Below are positions 15,696-24,382 of a stretch of DNA of 64,000 nt, in pieces (the first letter of the stretch is position 1; each line of letters starts with the position of its first letter). The DNA lies in the NCBI RefSeq assembly GCF_010384365.1, contig NZ_CP048397.1, positions 7,321,683 to 7,385,682 of the forward strand. The letters are read 5' to 3'. The notes under the pieces were generated by a model. That model had not been told where the DNA came from, did not search any database, and worked only from the letters and a program-made list of their open reading frames with translations. The position numbers and the translations under genes were made by a program. The DNA is from Streptomyces sp. S4.7 (lineage in GTDB: Bacteria > Actinomycetota > Actinomycetes > Streptomycetales > Streptomycetaceae).

Positions 15696-17825
15696 ATGAA
15701 CACCCACCGCATCCGCGTCGGCATCGACGTGGGCGGAACCTTCACCGACGCCGTGGCCGTAGACGCCACGACCCTGCGACTTCTGGGGCAGGTGAAGGTC
15801 CCCACCAGCCACCATCACGAGGACGGCGTCGCCCACGGCATCGTCGAAGCTCTCGACCGCCTGCTGGAGCAGACCGGACACGCCCCGAAGGACGTGGCCT
15901 TCCTGGCCCACGGCACGACCCAGGCTACCAACGCCCTGCTGGAGGGCGACGTCGCCACCGTCGGTCTGATCGGCATCGGCGCCGGTCCGAGCGCCGCGTT
16001 CACCCGCAGGCTCGCCGCCTTCCGCAAGCTCGAACTCACCCCCGGCAAGCGGCTTCCGCTCGCCTACGCGCATGTCGCCGACCCGGAAGACGCGCCCGCC
16101 GTACGCGCCGCCGTCGACGCGGTCGTCCAAGAAGGCGCCCAAGTCGTCGTCACCAGCCAGCCCTTCAGCGTCGACCGCCCCGGGGGCGAGGACACCGTCG
16201 CCGCCGTGGCCAAGGAGCGGGGACTGCCCACGACCGCCGCGCACGAGATCACCTCGCTGTACGGGCTCCACAAGCGCACCCGCACCGCCGTCGTGAACGC
16301 CGCGATCCTGCCGCGCATGCTCGCCACCGCGGACCTCGTCGACGCCTCCATCGTCAAGGCGGGCGTGAGCGCGCCGCTGATGGTGATGCGCTGCGACGGG
16401 GGAGTGATGTCGCTGGACGAGATGCGGCGCAGGCCGCTGCTCACCGTGCTGTCCGGTCCGGCGGCGGGTGTCGCCGGGGCGCTCATGCAGGAGCGCATCA
16501 GCGAGGGCCTGTTCCTGGAGACCGGCGGCACGTCCACCGACATCAGCGTCGTACGGCGCGGCAAGGTCGCCGTCCGGCACGCCACCATCCTCGGCAAGAC
16601 GTCGTACCTGTCGGCGCTCGACGTGCGGACCGTCGGCGTCGGCGGCGGCTCCATGGTCCGGATCGGCGGCGGCAAGGTCACCGGCGCCGGACCGCGCAGC
16701 GCGCACATCGCCGGGCTGCCGTACGCCTGTTACGCGACACTCGACGACCTGCGGGACGCGAAGGTCACCACCATCCGGCCCATGGACGACGACCCCGCCG
16801 ACTACGCGGTGCTCGACGCCGCCGGCGGACGCTTCGCGATCACCATGACATGCGCCGCCAACGCGCTCGGCCGGGTCCCCGAAGGGGACTTCGCGCACTG
16901 CGACCCGGCCGTGGCGAAGGCCGCGATCGAGCCCCTGGCGGCCACGCTCGGTACGGACGTCGCCACGGCGGCGGCCCGTGTCCTCGACGCCGGCACCGAC
17001 CAGGTGAAGTCCGTGGTGGACGCGATGATCCGCGACTACCGCCTCGACAAGGACACCGCCGTGCTCGTCGGCGGCGGCGGAGGCGCGGCCGCCGTCACCC
17101 CGCACCTCGCGGCCGTCTCCGGCCAGGAGGGCAGGATCGCCCGCCACAACGAGGTCATCAGCCCCATAGGTGTCGCCCTCGCTCTCATCCGCGAGCAGGT
17201 CGAACGCATCATCCCCGGCGCGGGGCAGGAACAGATCCTCGCAGTACGGGCCGAGGCCGAGGCCGCCGTCGTCGCCCAGGGCGCGGCCGCCGACGGCGTC
17301 GAGGTGGAGGTCACCGTCGACCCGCAGACCAGCACCGTGCGGGCTGTCGCGACCGGCGCCACCGAGCTGCGTACACAGGACCGTGCCCACCGGGCCGACG
17401 ACGCCGACCGGCTGCGCGCCGCCGCCGACAGCCTCAAGACCGACCCGGCGTCGGTGCGCGTGCTCGCGGGCACCCCCGCGCACACCGTGTACGGCACCGA
17501 CGTGCACCGGCGGTTCCGCGCGGACCGGCACCCGGTGCGGGTCGTGGACGCCGACGGGGTCGTACGGCTCCACGCGCCGGACGCCCATGTCGAGACCACG
17601 ACGGTCGGCCGCGCCCCCGAAGTCCTCGCCGGGCTGGTGAAGGAGGCCACGTCGTACGGCGACGGCGGCGTCCGCGCCCCCGCCTTGCGGCTCCTCCTCG
17701 GCTCCCGGATCGCCGACCTCTCCGGTGTACTCGACCCCCAGCCCCTGCTGGCGCTCGCCCGCAGCGAACTGCGCGCACGCGCCGCCGACGAACCGGTCGT
17801 CGCCGTGCTGGAGGTACGGTCGTGA
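15696..17825 (+). CDS. HyuA-type hydantoinase / N-methylhydantoinase A / 5-oxoprolinase family
   Basis: The 709-residue protein begins with the hydantoinase/oxoprolinase N-terminal ATPase domain (RVGIDVGGTFTDAVAVD at about 6-22, AHGTTQATNALLEGDVATVGLI at about 69-90). The Hydantoinase_A domain follows (about 190-480; RCDGGVMSLDEM, LSGPAAGVAGAL, ETGGTSTDIS, VGVGGGS). The family hydrolyses cyclic amides or carboxylates substrates with ATP, usually with a HyuB partner. No hyuB is present here, which is unusual. Start ATG at 15696 follows GGAGG at 15681-15685. The last 4 bases overlap the next gene (GTGA), so they are translationally coupled. In-operon substrate unknown. Confidence 0.9.
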   Translation: MNTHRIRVGIDVGGTFTDAVAVDATTLRLLGQVKVPTSHHHEDGVAHGIVEALDRLLEQTGHAPKDVAFLAHGTTQATNALLEGDVATVGLIGIGAGPSAAFTRRLAAFRKLELTPGKRLPLAYAHVADPEDAPAVRAAVDAVVQEGAQVVVTSQPFSVDRPGGEDTVAAVAKERGLPTTAAHEITSLYGLHKRTRTAVVNAAILPRMLATADLVDASIVKAGVSAPLMVMRCDGGVMSLDEMRRRPLLTVLSGPAAGVAGALMQERISEGLFLETGGTSTDISVVRRGKVAVRHATILGKTSYLSALDVRTVGVGGGSMVRIGGGKVTGAGPRSAHIAGLPYACYATLDDLRDAKVTTIRPMDDDPADYAVLDAAGGRFAITMTCAANALGRVPEGDFAHCDPAVAKAAIEPLAATLGTDVATAAARVLDAGTDQVKSVVDAMIRDYRLDKDTAVLVGGGGGAAAVTPHLAAVSGQEGRIARHNEVISPIGVALALIREQVERIIPGAGQEQILAVRAEAEAAVVAQGAAADGVEVEVTVDPQTSTVRAVATGATELRTQDRAHRADDADRLRAAADSLKTDPASVRVLAGTPAHTVYGTDVHRRFRADRHPVRVVDADGVVRLHAPDAHVETTTVGRAPEVLAGLVKEATSYGDGGVRAPALRLLLGSRIADLSGVLDPQPLLALARSELRARAADEPVVAVLEVRS

Positions 17826-18475
17826 CCACCTCCCTGCTCGACCACATCCGGCCGGGGATGCTCGAAGAACTCGACGCGCTCGTGGCTACCGACGACATCG
17901 AGTTCGGTGTCCGGCTGCTCGCGAACACCCCCACGCACGAGGGCCGCGACCCCGAGCGGCTGCGCCGATGGGCGCGTACCGCCGACGAGTTCGGCGCCGC
18001 GTTCGCACGCGGCCCCGAGCCGCTGGCCGCCACGGCCCGCGTCGTGGAGAGCGGCGACGGCCTGGCGAAGGGCCTCCTCGCCCGCTACACCTCCCGGCCG
18101 GTCCCGACCGTGGAACTGTTCACCGACACCCTGGCCCTCGCCGAGGAGCTGACCGACCGGCTCGGCTGGCGCCACTGGTATCCCGCCGGTTCGGTGCGGG
18201 CGGCGGCGATCGCCCACGAGGCCGTGCACGAACAGTTCCACCACGGCCCGGCGAAGACGGCGCTGAAACGGTCCCTCGACCATGTCGTGCTGCGCGCGGG
18301 ACGCCACCGCCTCCACGGCCATGTCGCGGGCGCCGACGAGATCGCCGCCCACGCCTACGCCCGCACCGTCTGCGGCCTCGGCCGCAGCCCGCTCATGCTG
18401 ACGGCCGCCCTCGCCGCCGTGGCCGAACCGCAGCACGGGGCCCCGCACAGGCCCCCGCACGGAAGAAAGAAGTAA
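17822..18475 (+). CDS. Unrecognised 217-residue protein with an HExxH motif
   Basis: I do not recognise a family. The protein is soluble with no signal peptide. It contains AAAIAHEAVHEQFHHG (about residues 124-139), where HEAVH fits the zinc-binding HExxH pattern and a further His pair follows. The N-terminal half is helical and acidic (DHIRPGMLEELDALVATDDIEFGVRLL). Its GTG start overlaps the hyuA stop by 4 bases and its stop is 4 bases before the permease start. It is embedded in the operon and probably acts with HyuA, perhaps replacing the missing HyuB-like subunit. That role is inference from position only. Confidence 0.8.
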   Translation: MTTSLLDHIRPGMLEELDALVATDDIEFGVRLLANTPTHEGRDPERLRRWARTADEFGAAFARGPEPLAATARVVESGDGLAKGLLARYTSRPVPTVELFTDTLALAEELTDRLGWRHWYPAGSVRAAAIAHEAVHEQFHHGPAKTALKRSLDHVVLRAGRHRLHGHVAGADEIAAHAYARTVCGLGRSPLMLTAALAAVAEPQHGAPHRPPHGRKK

Positions 18476-18479
18476 CGCC

Positions 18480-19760
18480 ATGGGCGTCGTCATCCTTCTC
18501 GTCATGGCGGCCGGTGTCGCCGCGATGCTCACCCGCAGGCTCCCCACCGCCTTCGCCCTCGTCATCCTGGCCGTCGCCATCGCCTTCCTCGCGGGTGCCC
18601 CGCTGACCGGCGAGAACAGTGTCCTGGACACGGTCATCCAGGAGGGCGCACCGGCCCTCGCGGCCACGATGATCGCGATCCTGCTGGGCTCCTGGCTCGG
18701 CAAACTCCTCGACGAGACCGGCATCGCGGGCACCCTCGTCCGCAAGATCGTCGAATTCGGCGGAGACCGCCCGGTCGTGGTCGCCCTCGGCGTCCTCGGC
18801 GTCTCCACCCTCGTCGGTACGGTCACGGGCTCGGCACCCGCCGCGATGCTCGCCGGCATCATCGGCATCCCCGCCATGATCGCCGTCGGCATCCCCAAGG
18901 TCACCGCCGCCGGCACCATCCTGATGGGCATCGCCGCGGGCATGCCCTTCGAACTGCCCATCTGGCAGTTCTTCTCGACCGCGCTCGAACTGCCCGTCGA
19001 GACGGTGCGCGGCTTCATGCTGAAGCTGTTCCCGTTCGCGCTGGCCGCCGCCGTCGTCTTCGTCCTCGTCGAGACGCGGCGACGCGGCGTCGAACACGCG
19101 TGGTCGCTCAAGTCCGCCTCCGCGAAGCCCGCCTCACGCCGCAAGCAGCTCGGCGACGCACCGTGGTACGCGCTGCTCACCCCGCTCGTACCGCTGATCC
19201 TCGCCCTCGGCTTCGAGATCCCGATCCTGCCGTCGATGCTGGCCGGTGTCCTGTACGCGCTGTTCACCACCACCCGGCCGGGCGAGATGAACAAGCGGCT
19301 GCTGCGCACCCTGTACGGCGGCTTCGAGATCGCGGCGGCGCCGATCGTGCTGTTCATCGCCATCGGCATCCTGCTCGCCGCGGTGAAGCTGCCCGGCGCG
19401 GTGGAGGCCCTGGAGCCGTTGATCAAGGCGGTCAGCCCGCAGAACCCGGTGCTGTTCGTCGTGGTCTTCACCCTGCTCGTGCCGCTCTGCCTCTACCGGG
19501 GACCGCTCAACGTCTTCGGTCTCGGCGCCGGAATCGCCGGCGTCCTCATCGCCGCCGGCATCTACCCGGCCGTCGCGGTACTGGGGCTGGCCACCTCGTA
19601 CAACCAGGTCTTCGGTGTGTCGGACCCGACCAGCACCCAGACCGTATGGAGCGCCCAGTACGCGGGAGTCACACCGCAGCAGGTGATGCTGCGGACCCTG
19701 CCGTACGTCTGGGCCGTCGCCCTGGGCGGATTCTGCGTCACCGCCGCCACCTATCTGTGA
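18480..19760 (+). CDS. Multi-spanning permease of the ion-transporter type (GntP/CitM/DctM-like)
   Basis: The 426-residue integral membrane protein has about 10-12 hydrophobic helices. A glycine-rich loop (GTVTGSAPAAMLAGIIGIPAMIAVGIPK, about 118-145) and IWQFFSTALELP follow the pattern of two-repeat organic-acid permeases. The second half contains PGAVEALEPLIKAVSPQNPVLF and YNQVFGVSDPTSTQTVW. It is probably a secondary importer of the substrate for the preceding enzymes, likely a carboxylate or sugar acid. The exact family and substrate cannot be fixed by eye. It starts 4 bases after the preceding gene. Confidence 0.8.
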   Translation: MGVVILLVMAAGVAAMLTRRLPTAFALVILAVAIAFLAGAPLTGENSVLDTVIQEGAPALAATMIAILLGSWLGKLLDETGIAGTLVRKIVEFGGDRPVVVALGVLGVSTLVGTVTGSAPAAMLAGIIGIPAMIAVGIPKVTAAGTILMGIAAGMPFELPIWQFFSTALELPVETVRGFMLKLFPFALAAAVVFVLVETRRRGVEHAWSLKSASAKPASRRKQLGDAPWYALLTPLVPLILALGFEIPILPSMLAGVLYALFTTTRPGEMNKRLLRTLYGGFEIAAAPIVLFIAIGILLAAVKLPGAVEALEPLIKAVSPQNPVLFVVVFTLLVPLCLYRGPLNVFGLGAGIAGVLIAAGIYPAVAVLGLATSYNQVFGVSDPTSTQTVWSAQYAGVTPQQVMLRTLPYVWAVALGGFCVTAATYL

Positions 19761-19787
19761 TCTCTCACTCCCGGGACGGAGAACGAC

Positions 19788-20894
19788 ATGACACAGCACG
19801 ACACGAGTCAGCACGGCGACAACGGATCTCAGCACGCCGCCGACGAGCCGCGGAACCCAGGCCGGCGGATATTCCTGCGCGCGGCGGCGGCCACCGCCGC
19901 GGTGGCGTCGGGAGTGGTGGCCACCGGCGCGGCGGCGGGCAGTGCGGCCGCGGCCCCCGTCGGGGCCGCCCCCGCCGCCGCCCCCGCTCTCGCGGCGGCG
20001 CCCGGCGGATTCCCGAACTACCGGTATCTGAGAACCCTTCTGACGCCGTCTCAGCTCAAGTACAACCCCACGGGCGAGATCATCTTCCCGTGCATCCGGG
20101 GCGTCTACGACAAGCTGGCCGATCCGCTGGGCCGTTACTACCTCTACTACGGTCCGCACGACGCGCCCGGCGGCATCTGCCTGGCCTACGGCGACTCGCT
20201 GGAAGGACCCTTCACCGAGTACACCGCCAACCCGATCGTCTCCAACAACTGGCAGCCGCACTACAAGGTCAGCCACGTCGCCTCCCCGCACGTCATCTGG
20301 CGGGCGGACCTCAAGGAGTTGTGGCTCTACTTCCACGGCGAGAACGGCACGACCCGCCTCGCCCGTTCCAAGGACGGGATCACCTTCACGTACGACAAGG
20401 TGGTCCTCACCACCGCGATGATGCCCGCGGGCAGCACCGAGACCTCGTACGCCCGCGTCTTCGCGCACGAACTGCCCTCGCGCGGCGCGCACTACGTGAT
20501 GCTCTTCATGCTCAACAACAAGTCCAACCACCGTGACATCGCCTGGGGCTGGTCGGGCGACGGCCGCAACTGGACGTTCGACCAGACGCCGCTCGTCCGC
20601 CACTCCGACGTCGGCGCGAACAACATCGGCGGCCCGCACCTGCTGAGCCGCGACGGCAGCACGTACGTCGTCTACAACACCAGCAAGGAGAACGGCGGCA
20701 ATCTGCTGATCACCGAGGTCGGCAACGACTTCAGCCGCCGCAACCACCTCGGCCTCTTCTACGACTCGGCCAACACACCGCCCGACAACGGGCGCAGCGC
20801 GGCACCCTCCTTCGGAACCGACCGGGGGGTGCCGTACATGGTCTACGAGGCGGGCGAACGGCTCCAGGGTTCCATCGCCGTGGCGCGCGGCTGA
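19788..20894 (+). CDS. Tat-exported beta-propeller protein, GH43/exo-glycosidase-like
   Basis: The 368-residue protein has a twin-arginine signal (RRIFLRAAAATAAVASGVV, about 25-43) and an Ala/Pro-rich stretch. A beta-propeller-like domain (about 72-366) follows, with repeated strands such as RYYLYYGPHD, LAYGDSLEGPFTEY, LWLYFHGENG and PYMVYEAGE, plus blade motifs of the type S.DG..F. The arrangement resembles five-bladed glycoside hydrolases (GH43-like) that release sugars outside the cell. It is last in the LacI-oxidoreductase-HyuA-permease operon, followed by a strong hairpin. It may generate the imported substrate. Catalytic residues are not assigned. Confidence 0.8.
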   Translation: MTQHDTSQHGDNGSQHAADEPRNPGRRIFLRAAAATAAVASGVVATGAAAGSAAAAPVGAAPAAAPALAAAPGGFPNYRYLRTLLTPSQLKYNPTGEIIFPCIRGVYDKLADPLGRYYLYYGPHDAPGGICLAYGDSLEGPFTEYTANPIVSNNWQPHYKVSHVASPHVIWRADLKELWLYFHGENGTTRLARSKDGITFTYDKVVLTTAMMPAGSTETSYARVFAHELPSRGAHYVMLFMLNNKSNHRDIAWGWSGDGRNWTFDQTPLVRHSDVGANNIGGPHLLSRDGSTYVVYNTSKENGGNLLITEVGNDFSRRNHLGLFYDSANTPPDNGRSAAPSFGTDRGVPYMVYEAGERLQGSIAVARG

Positions 20895-20901
20895 GCCACC
20901 G

Positions 20902-20940
20902 CCGCCGGGCGGGGTACCTCCCGCGTACCCCGCCCGGCGG
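20902..20940 (+). terminator. Strong hairpin ending the HyuA operon
   Basis: A perfect 16-bp inverted repeat (CCGCCGGGCGGGGTAC at 20902-20917, GTACCCCGCCCGGCGG at 20925-20940) with a 7-base loop lies 8 bases after the propeller gene. No T-run follows, as is common in Streptomyces. Confidence 0.75.
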
Positions 20941-20952
20941 TCCGGGCACGTC

Positions 20953-21108
20953 CTACGCGTCCGACACCGAGTCGAACGTGGCTGTCCTGCCGCGGCCGGA
21001 AGGGCCGACCAGGGCCACCGGCTCGCGTTCGAGGACCTCGACGGACAGGCCGTCGACGGCTGCCGTACCGTCCGGGTAGACCTTGCTCACCCGCTCGAAC
21101 CGGATCAT
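20953..21108 (-). pseudogene. Remnant of an ABC-transporter ATPase gene (osmoprotectant-type N-terminus)
   Basis: From ATG at 21108 the minus strand encodes about 51 residues beginning MIRFERVSKVYPDGTAAVDG. This closely matches the N-terminus of glycine-betaine/carnitine-type ABC ATPases. The Walker A is degenerate (GPSGRGRTA instead of GPSGCGKTT) and the frame ends six to seven residues later, so the Q-loop, signature and Walker B are lost. It is a decayed 3'-truncated fragment and no permease is nearby. Confidence 0.75.
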
Positions 21109-21214
21109 GGGCACACGCTGGACGTGAGCGGGGACGCCCGCATACGGGACGCGGCCGAACGGTCGCGGCCCATCCACGGACCCACACCGATCACCGCACG
21201 TACCTGGAGCACCT

Positions 21215-22516
21215 TTGACCAGCTACCGCCAGCCCGGCGTCACTCTCACCGACCACCGCTTCTCGGTCCCGCTCGACCACGCGAACCCGTCGTCGGGGGA
21301 GCGGATGGAGCTGTACGGCCGCGAGGCCGTGGCCACCGCGAAAGCCGGCGCCGACCTGCCGTGGCTGCTCTATCTGGAAGGCGGACCCGGCTTCGGCGCC
21401 CGCCGTTTCATCGGCCGGCAGGCATGGCTCGGGCGTGCCCTGGAGGACTTCCGGGTGCTCTTCCTCGACCAGCGCGGCACCGGCCTCTCCACGCCCGCCA
21501 ACCGCCAGACGCTCCCGGCGCGCGGTGACGCCCGGCAACAGGCCGACCACCTCGCCCACTTCAGGTCCGACAACATCGTGCGGGACTGCGAGGTCATCAG
21601 GCGCGAGGTCACCGGCGGCGCCCCGTGGACCCTCCTCGGCCAGAGCTTCGGCGGCTTCTGCGCCGTCCGCTATCTCTCCACCGCGCCCGAGGGACTGCGC
21701 ACCGTACTGATCACCGGCGGCCTGCCCTTGCTCGACGGTGGTCCCGACGACGTCTACCGCGCCGCGTACCCCCGCATCGAACGCAAGGTCGCCGCCCACT
21801 ACGCCCGCTACCCGCAGGACGTCGAACAGGCCCGGCGGATCGTCGGACACATCGCCGAGCACCACCCCGTCCTGCCGAACGGCTACATCCTCACGCCCGA
21901 GGCGTTCCAGTCCCTCGGCATCCTCCTCGGCGTCGGGGACGGCACCCACCAGCTGCACCACCTGCTGGAGAACGCCTTCGTGCCCACCCCCGGCGGCCAC
22001 GAACTCTCCGACACCTTCCAGGAGAGCGTCGCCGCCCAGCTCTCGTTCGCGGGCCACCCCTTGTACGCGCTCGTCCACGAGGCGATCTACGCCCAGGACG
22101 ACCGGCCCACCGCCTGGTCGGCCGAGCGGGTACGCGCGGAGTTCCCCCGCTTCGACGCGGCGCGGACCCTGGCGGGAGACACCCCGCTGCTGTTCACCGG
22201 TGAGACGATCCACCCCTGGCACTTCACCGCCGACCCCGCCCTGCGCCCGCTGCGTGAGACGGCGGAGCTGCTGGCCGCCCGGGGGGACTGGCCCGCGCTG
22301 TACGACCCCGACCGCCTGGCCGCCAACGAGGTCCCGGTCGCCGCCGCCGTCTACCACGACGACATGTACGTCGACACGGCCCACAGCCTCCGGACGGCAC
22401 GTGGCATCCGGGGGCTGCGCACCTGGGTCACCGACGAGTACGAGCACGACGGCGTCCGCGCCTCGGGCCCACGGGTGCTCGACCGGCTGCTGGCACTGGC
22501 GCGCGACGAGATCTGA
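21215..22516 (+). CDS. Proline iminopeptidase-like S33 alpha/beta hydrolase
   Basis: The 433-residue protein carries the S33 signature set: LEGGPGFG (oxyanion region, about 54-61), FLDQRGTGLS (about 83-92), the nucleophile elbow GQSFGG with Ser144, and a distal catalytic region (YHDDMYVDTAHS). Its length matches the large cytoplasmic prolyl aminopeptidases, which release N-terminal proline from small peptides. The TTG start at 21215 is chosen because CTGGAG lies about 6 bases upstream and the protein begins in the expected place (LTDHRFSVPLDH). It is monocistronic in context. Confidence 0.9.
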   Translation: MTSYRQPGVTLTDHRFSVPLDHANPSSGERMELYGREAVATAKAGADLPWLLYLEGGPGFGARRFIGRQAWLGRALEDFRVLFLDQRGTGLSTPANRQTLPARGDARQQADHLAHFRSDNIVRDCEVIRREVTGGAPWTLLGQSFGGFCAVRYLSTAPEGLRTVLITGGLPLLDGGPDDVYRAAYPRIERKVAAHYARYPQDVEQARRIVGHIAEHHPVLPNGYILTPEAFQSLGILLGVGDGTHQLHHLLENAFVPTPGGHELSDTFQESVAAQLSFAGHPLYALVHEAIYAQDDRPTAWSAERVRAEFPRFDAARTLAGDTPLLFTGETIHPWHFTADPALRPLRETAELLAARGDWPALYDPDRLAANEVPVAAAVYHDDMYVDTAHSLRTARGIRGLRTWVTDEYEHDGVRASGPRVLDRLLALARDEI

Positions 22517-22613
22517 CGGGCGGAGACGGAGACGGCGCCGACGCGGGCCTGTCTCGGTCCGGCCGAGCTGGTCAGGAGTCCGGTGAGCACTGTCGGCCGG
22601 CACGCGCGGCGCA

Positions 22614-22619
22614 TAGGCT
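22614..22619 (+). promoter_or_regulatory. -10 element (TAGGCT) of a probably leaderless dppA-like mRNA
   Basis: TAGGCT ends 9 bases before the ATG at 22629 and no Shine-Dalgarno sequence intervenes, so transcription probably starts at or next to the start codon. The -35 is weak. Confidence 0.4.
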
Positions 22620-22628
22620 CCCTGCCTT

Positions 22629-23456
22629 ATGAAGGTTCTGATCTCAGTTGACATGGAGGGCATCTCGGCGATCGTGCACCCCGCCGAGACGAATCCGGAT
22701 CGCTACGACTACGAGCGAGGCCGTGCGTTGATGACGGCCGAAGCGAACGCCGTGATCGCGGGTGTCCTGGACGCCGAGCCCGCGGCCGAGGTCTGGGTCG
22801 CCGACGCGCACGGGCCCTTCCGGAACCTGCTGCCGGAGGAGCTGGACCGGCGGGCCCGGCTCGTTCGTGGCAAGCCCCGTCCCATGGGCATGCTCGGCGG
22901 GCTGGACGAGCACACCGACGCGGTGATGTTCGTCGGTTACCACGCCCGAGCCGGTGGCGGACCGGCCGTGCTGGCGCACACCATGAGCGACGCCGTCCTG
23001 GACGTACGCGTAGGCGGGCGTTCCCTGGGCGAGATCGGCCTCAACGCCGCCATGGCCGGGCATGCGGGTGTGCCGGTCGTGCTGCTCAGCGGCGACGACA
23101 CCGCCTGTGCCGAACTCGGTGAACTGGTGCCGTCGGCCGTCACCGTCGCGGTCAAACAAGCCCTCGGTCAGGCCGCCGCCGTGGCGCTGCACCCCGAGGA
23201 GGCCCGAGAGCGGCTGCGCCGGGCGGCCGCGGTGGCCGTCGAGCGGCGGGCCCACGTCACGCCACTCGCCCTTGCCGGACCGCTGGAGGTCGAGATCGAC
23301 CTCTACGGCGCCTACATGGTCGACCTGGCGACACTCGTGCCGGGTGTCTCACGCGCCGGGGGCGGCCGGACGGTCACCTTCACCGCCGCCGACTTCGCCG
23401 AGGCCTACCGGCTGGTCCTGCTGCTCGTACAGCTCGCGAGCATCAAGCCCGGCTAG
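22629..23456 (+). CDS. M55-family D-aminopeptidase (DppA-like)
   Basis: The 275-residue protein has the M55 zinc-peptidase signatures: SVDMEGISAI (metal ligands Asp8 and Glu10), VADAHGPFRN (His ligand, about 58-67) and FVGYHARAGG (His, about 101-109). LAHTMS and EIGLNAAMAGH are also typical. DppA enzymes cleave D-Ala-containing dipeptides from peptidoglycan turnover. It is cytoplasmic with no signal peptide. The 3' end overlaps the convergent VOC gene by 14 bases. There is no peptide-transport operon beside it, so it acts alone here. Confidence 0.93.
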   Translation: MKVLISVDMEGISAIVHPAETNPDRYDYERGRALMTAEANAVIAGVLDAEPAAEVWVADAHGPFRNLLPEELDRRARLVRGKPRPMGMLGGLDEHTDAVMFVGYHARAGGGPAVLAHTMSDAVLDVRVGGRSLGEIGLNAAMAGHAGVPVVLLSGDDTACAELGELVPSAVTVAVKQALGQAAAVALHPEEARERLRRAAAVAVERRAHVTPLALAGPLEVEIDLYGAYMVDLATLVPGVSRAGGGRTVTFTAADFAEAYRLVLLLVQLASIKPG

Positions 23457-24180
23457 CAGGGGCTCGCCGTACGGAGAGCTCGTTGCCGTCGGGGTCGAGC
23501 ATCAGCTGCCGGACGCCGTCGCTCCCGCCGGTGCCTGTGCCGGTGCGCGTGGCGCCGAGTGAGATCAGGCGGTCGGTCTCCGCCTCGAAGTCGGCGTCGG
23601 CGGGGACCGTCAGCTCGAAGTACAGCCGGTTCGTGCCCGTCTTCGGCGCCACCGGAGGACCTCCCCACGTGATCTTCGTGCCGCCTTCCGGCGACTGGAT
23701 CGCGGTCTCCTGGTCCTGGTCCCACACCAGCGGCCAGCGCAGCGCCTCGCTCCAGAAGTAACCGACCTCCTGCGTACCGTCGCAGGCCAGCGCCCCGATG
23801 AAGCCGGTGTCGGCGAGGAACTTGTTGCCCGGCTCGATGACGCAGAACTCGTTGCCGTCCGGATCGGCGAGCACCACATGCCCCTCTTCCGGGAGTTGGC
23901 CCACGTCGATGTGTTTCCCGCCGAGTTCCAGCGCCCTGGCCACCGTCTGCCGCTGGTCCTGTGGGGACGAGCTCGTCAGGTCGAAGTGCGCCCGGTTCTG
24001 GCCGGTCTTCGGCTCCCGGCCCGGCAGGAAGCGGATACGGAACCCGGTGGTGCCAGGGGGCAGGATCGCGACGTCGTCCGGGCCCTCGGCCAACTCCCAG
24101 TCCAGGACACCGGACCAGAAGCGCGCGAGGCCCGAAGGCCGGGTCGCGTTGAAACAGATCGCGAACAGTTGACTGGTCAT
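23443..24180 (-). CDS. Two-domain VOC (glyoxalase/bleomycin-resistance fold) protein
   Basis: The 245-residue protein has two tandem VOC domains (about 3-122 and 128-240). Each contains a characteristic ADPDGNEFCVIEP or LDPDGNELSVR closing strand, and the first begins LFAICFNATRPSGLARFWSGVLDWE. Such proteins are often annotated glyoxalase-like or bleomycin-resistance-like, but in Streptomyces most are of unknown substrate. The ATG at 24180 is preferred to the upstream in-frame ATG at 24228, because the VOC strand starts immediately after it. The divergent PIG-L gene lies 202 bases away. Confidence 0.88.
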   Translation of the reverse strand: MTSQLFAICFNATRPSGLARFWSGVLDWELAEGPDDVAILPPGTTGFRIRFLPGREPKTGQNRAHFDLTSSSPQDQRQTVARALELGGKHIDVGQLPEEGHVVLADPDGNEFCVIEPGNKFLADTGFIGALACDGTQEVGYFWSEALRWPLVWDQDQETAIQSPEGGTKITWGGPPVAPKTGTNRLYFELTVPADADFEAETDRLISLGATRTGTGTGGSDGVRQLMLDPDGNELSVRRAPASRA

Positions 24181-24370
24181 AACCCCGTGCGTCTCCGATC
24201 CACTGACGGTCGATACGGCGGCTCGCATCGCCCGCGGGGCGCAGCCTAGGGGTGGCCGCGCGGCACCGCATCCGAGTTACCGTCCCGGAGAAGCGGCCTC
24301 CGCGAGACGGCGTTCGTGCGGACCGGCACCGTCGTCCGCCGGCGTCACCCGTCCGGGGCCGGACAGGACC

Positions 24371-24376
24371 TAATCT
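24371..24376 (+). promoter_or_regulatory. -10 element (TAATCT) of a probably leaderless PIG-L mRNA
   Basis: TAATCT ends 6 bases before the ATG at 24383 and no Shine-Dalgarno sequence is visible, so a leaderless transcript is inferred. Confidence 0.4.
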
Positions 24377-24382
24377 GCGGGC

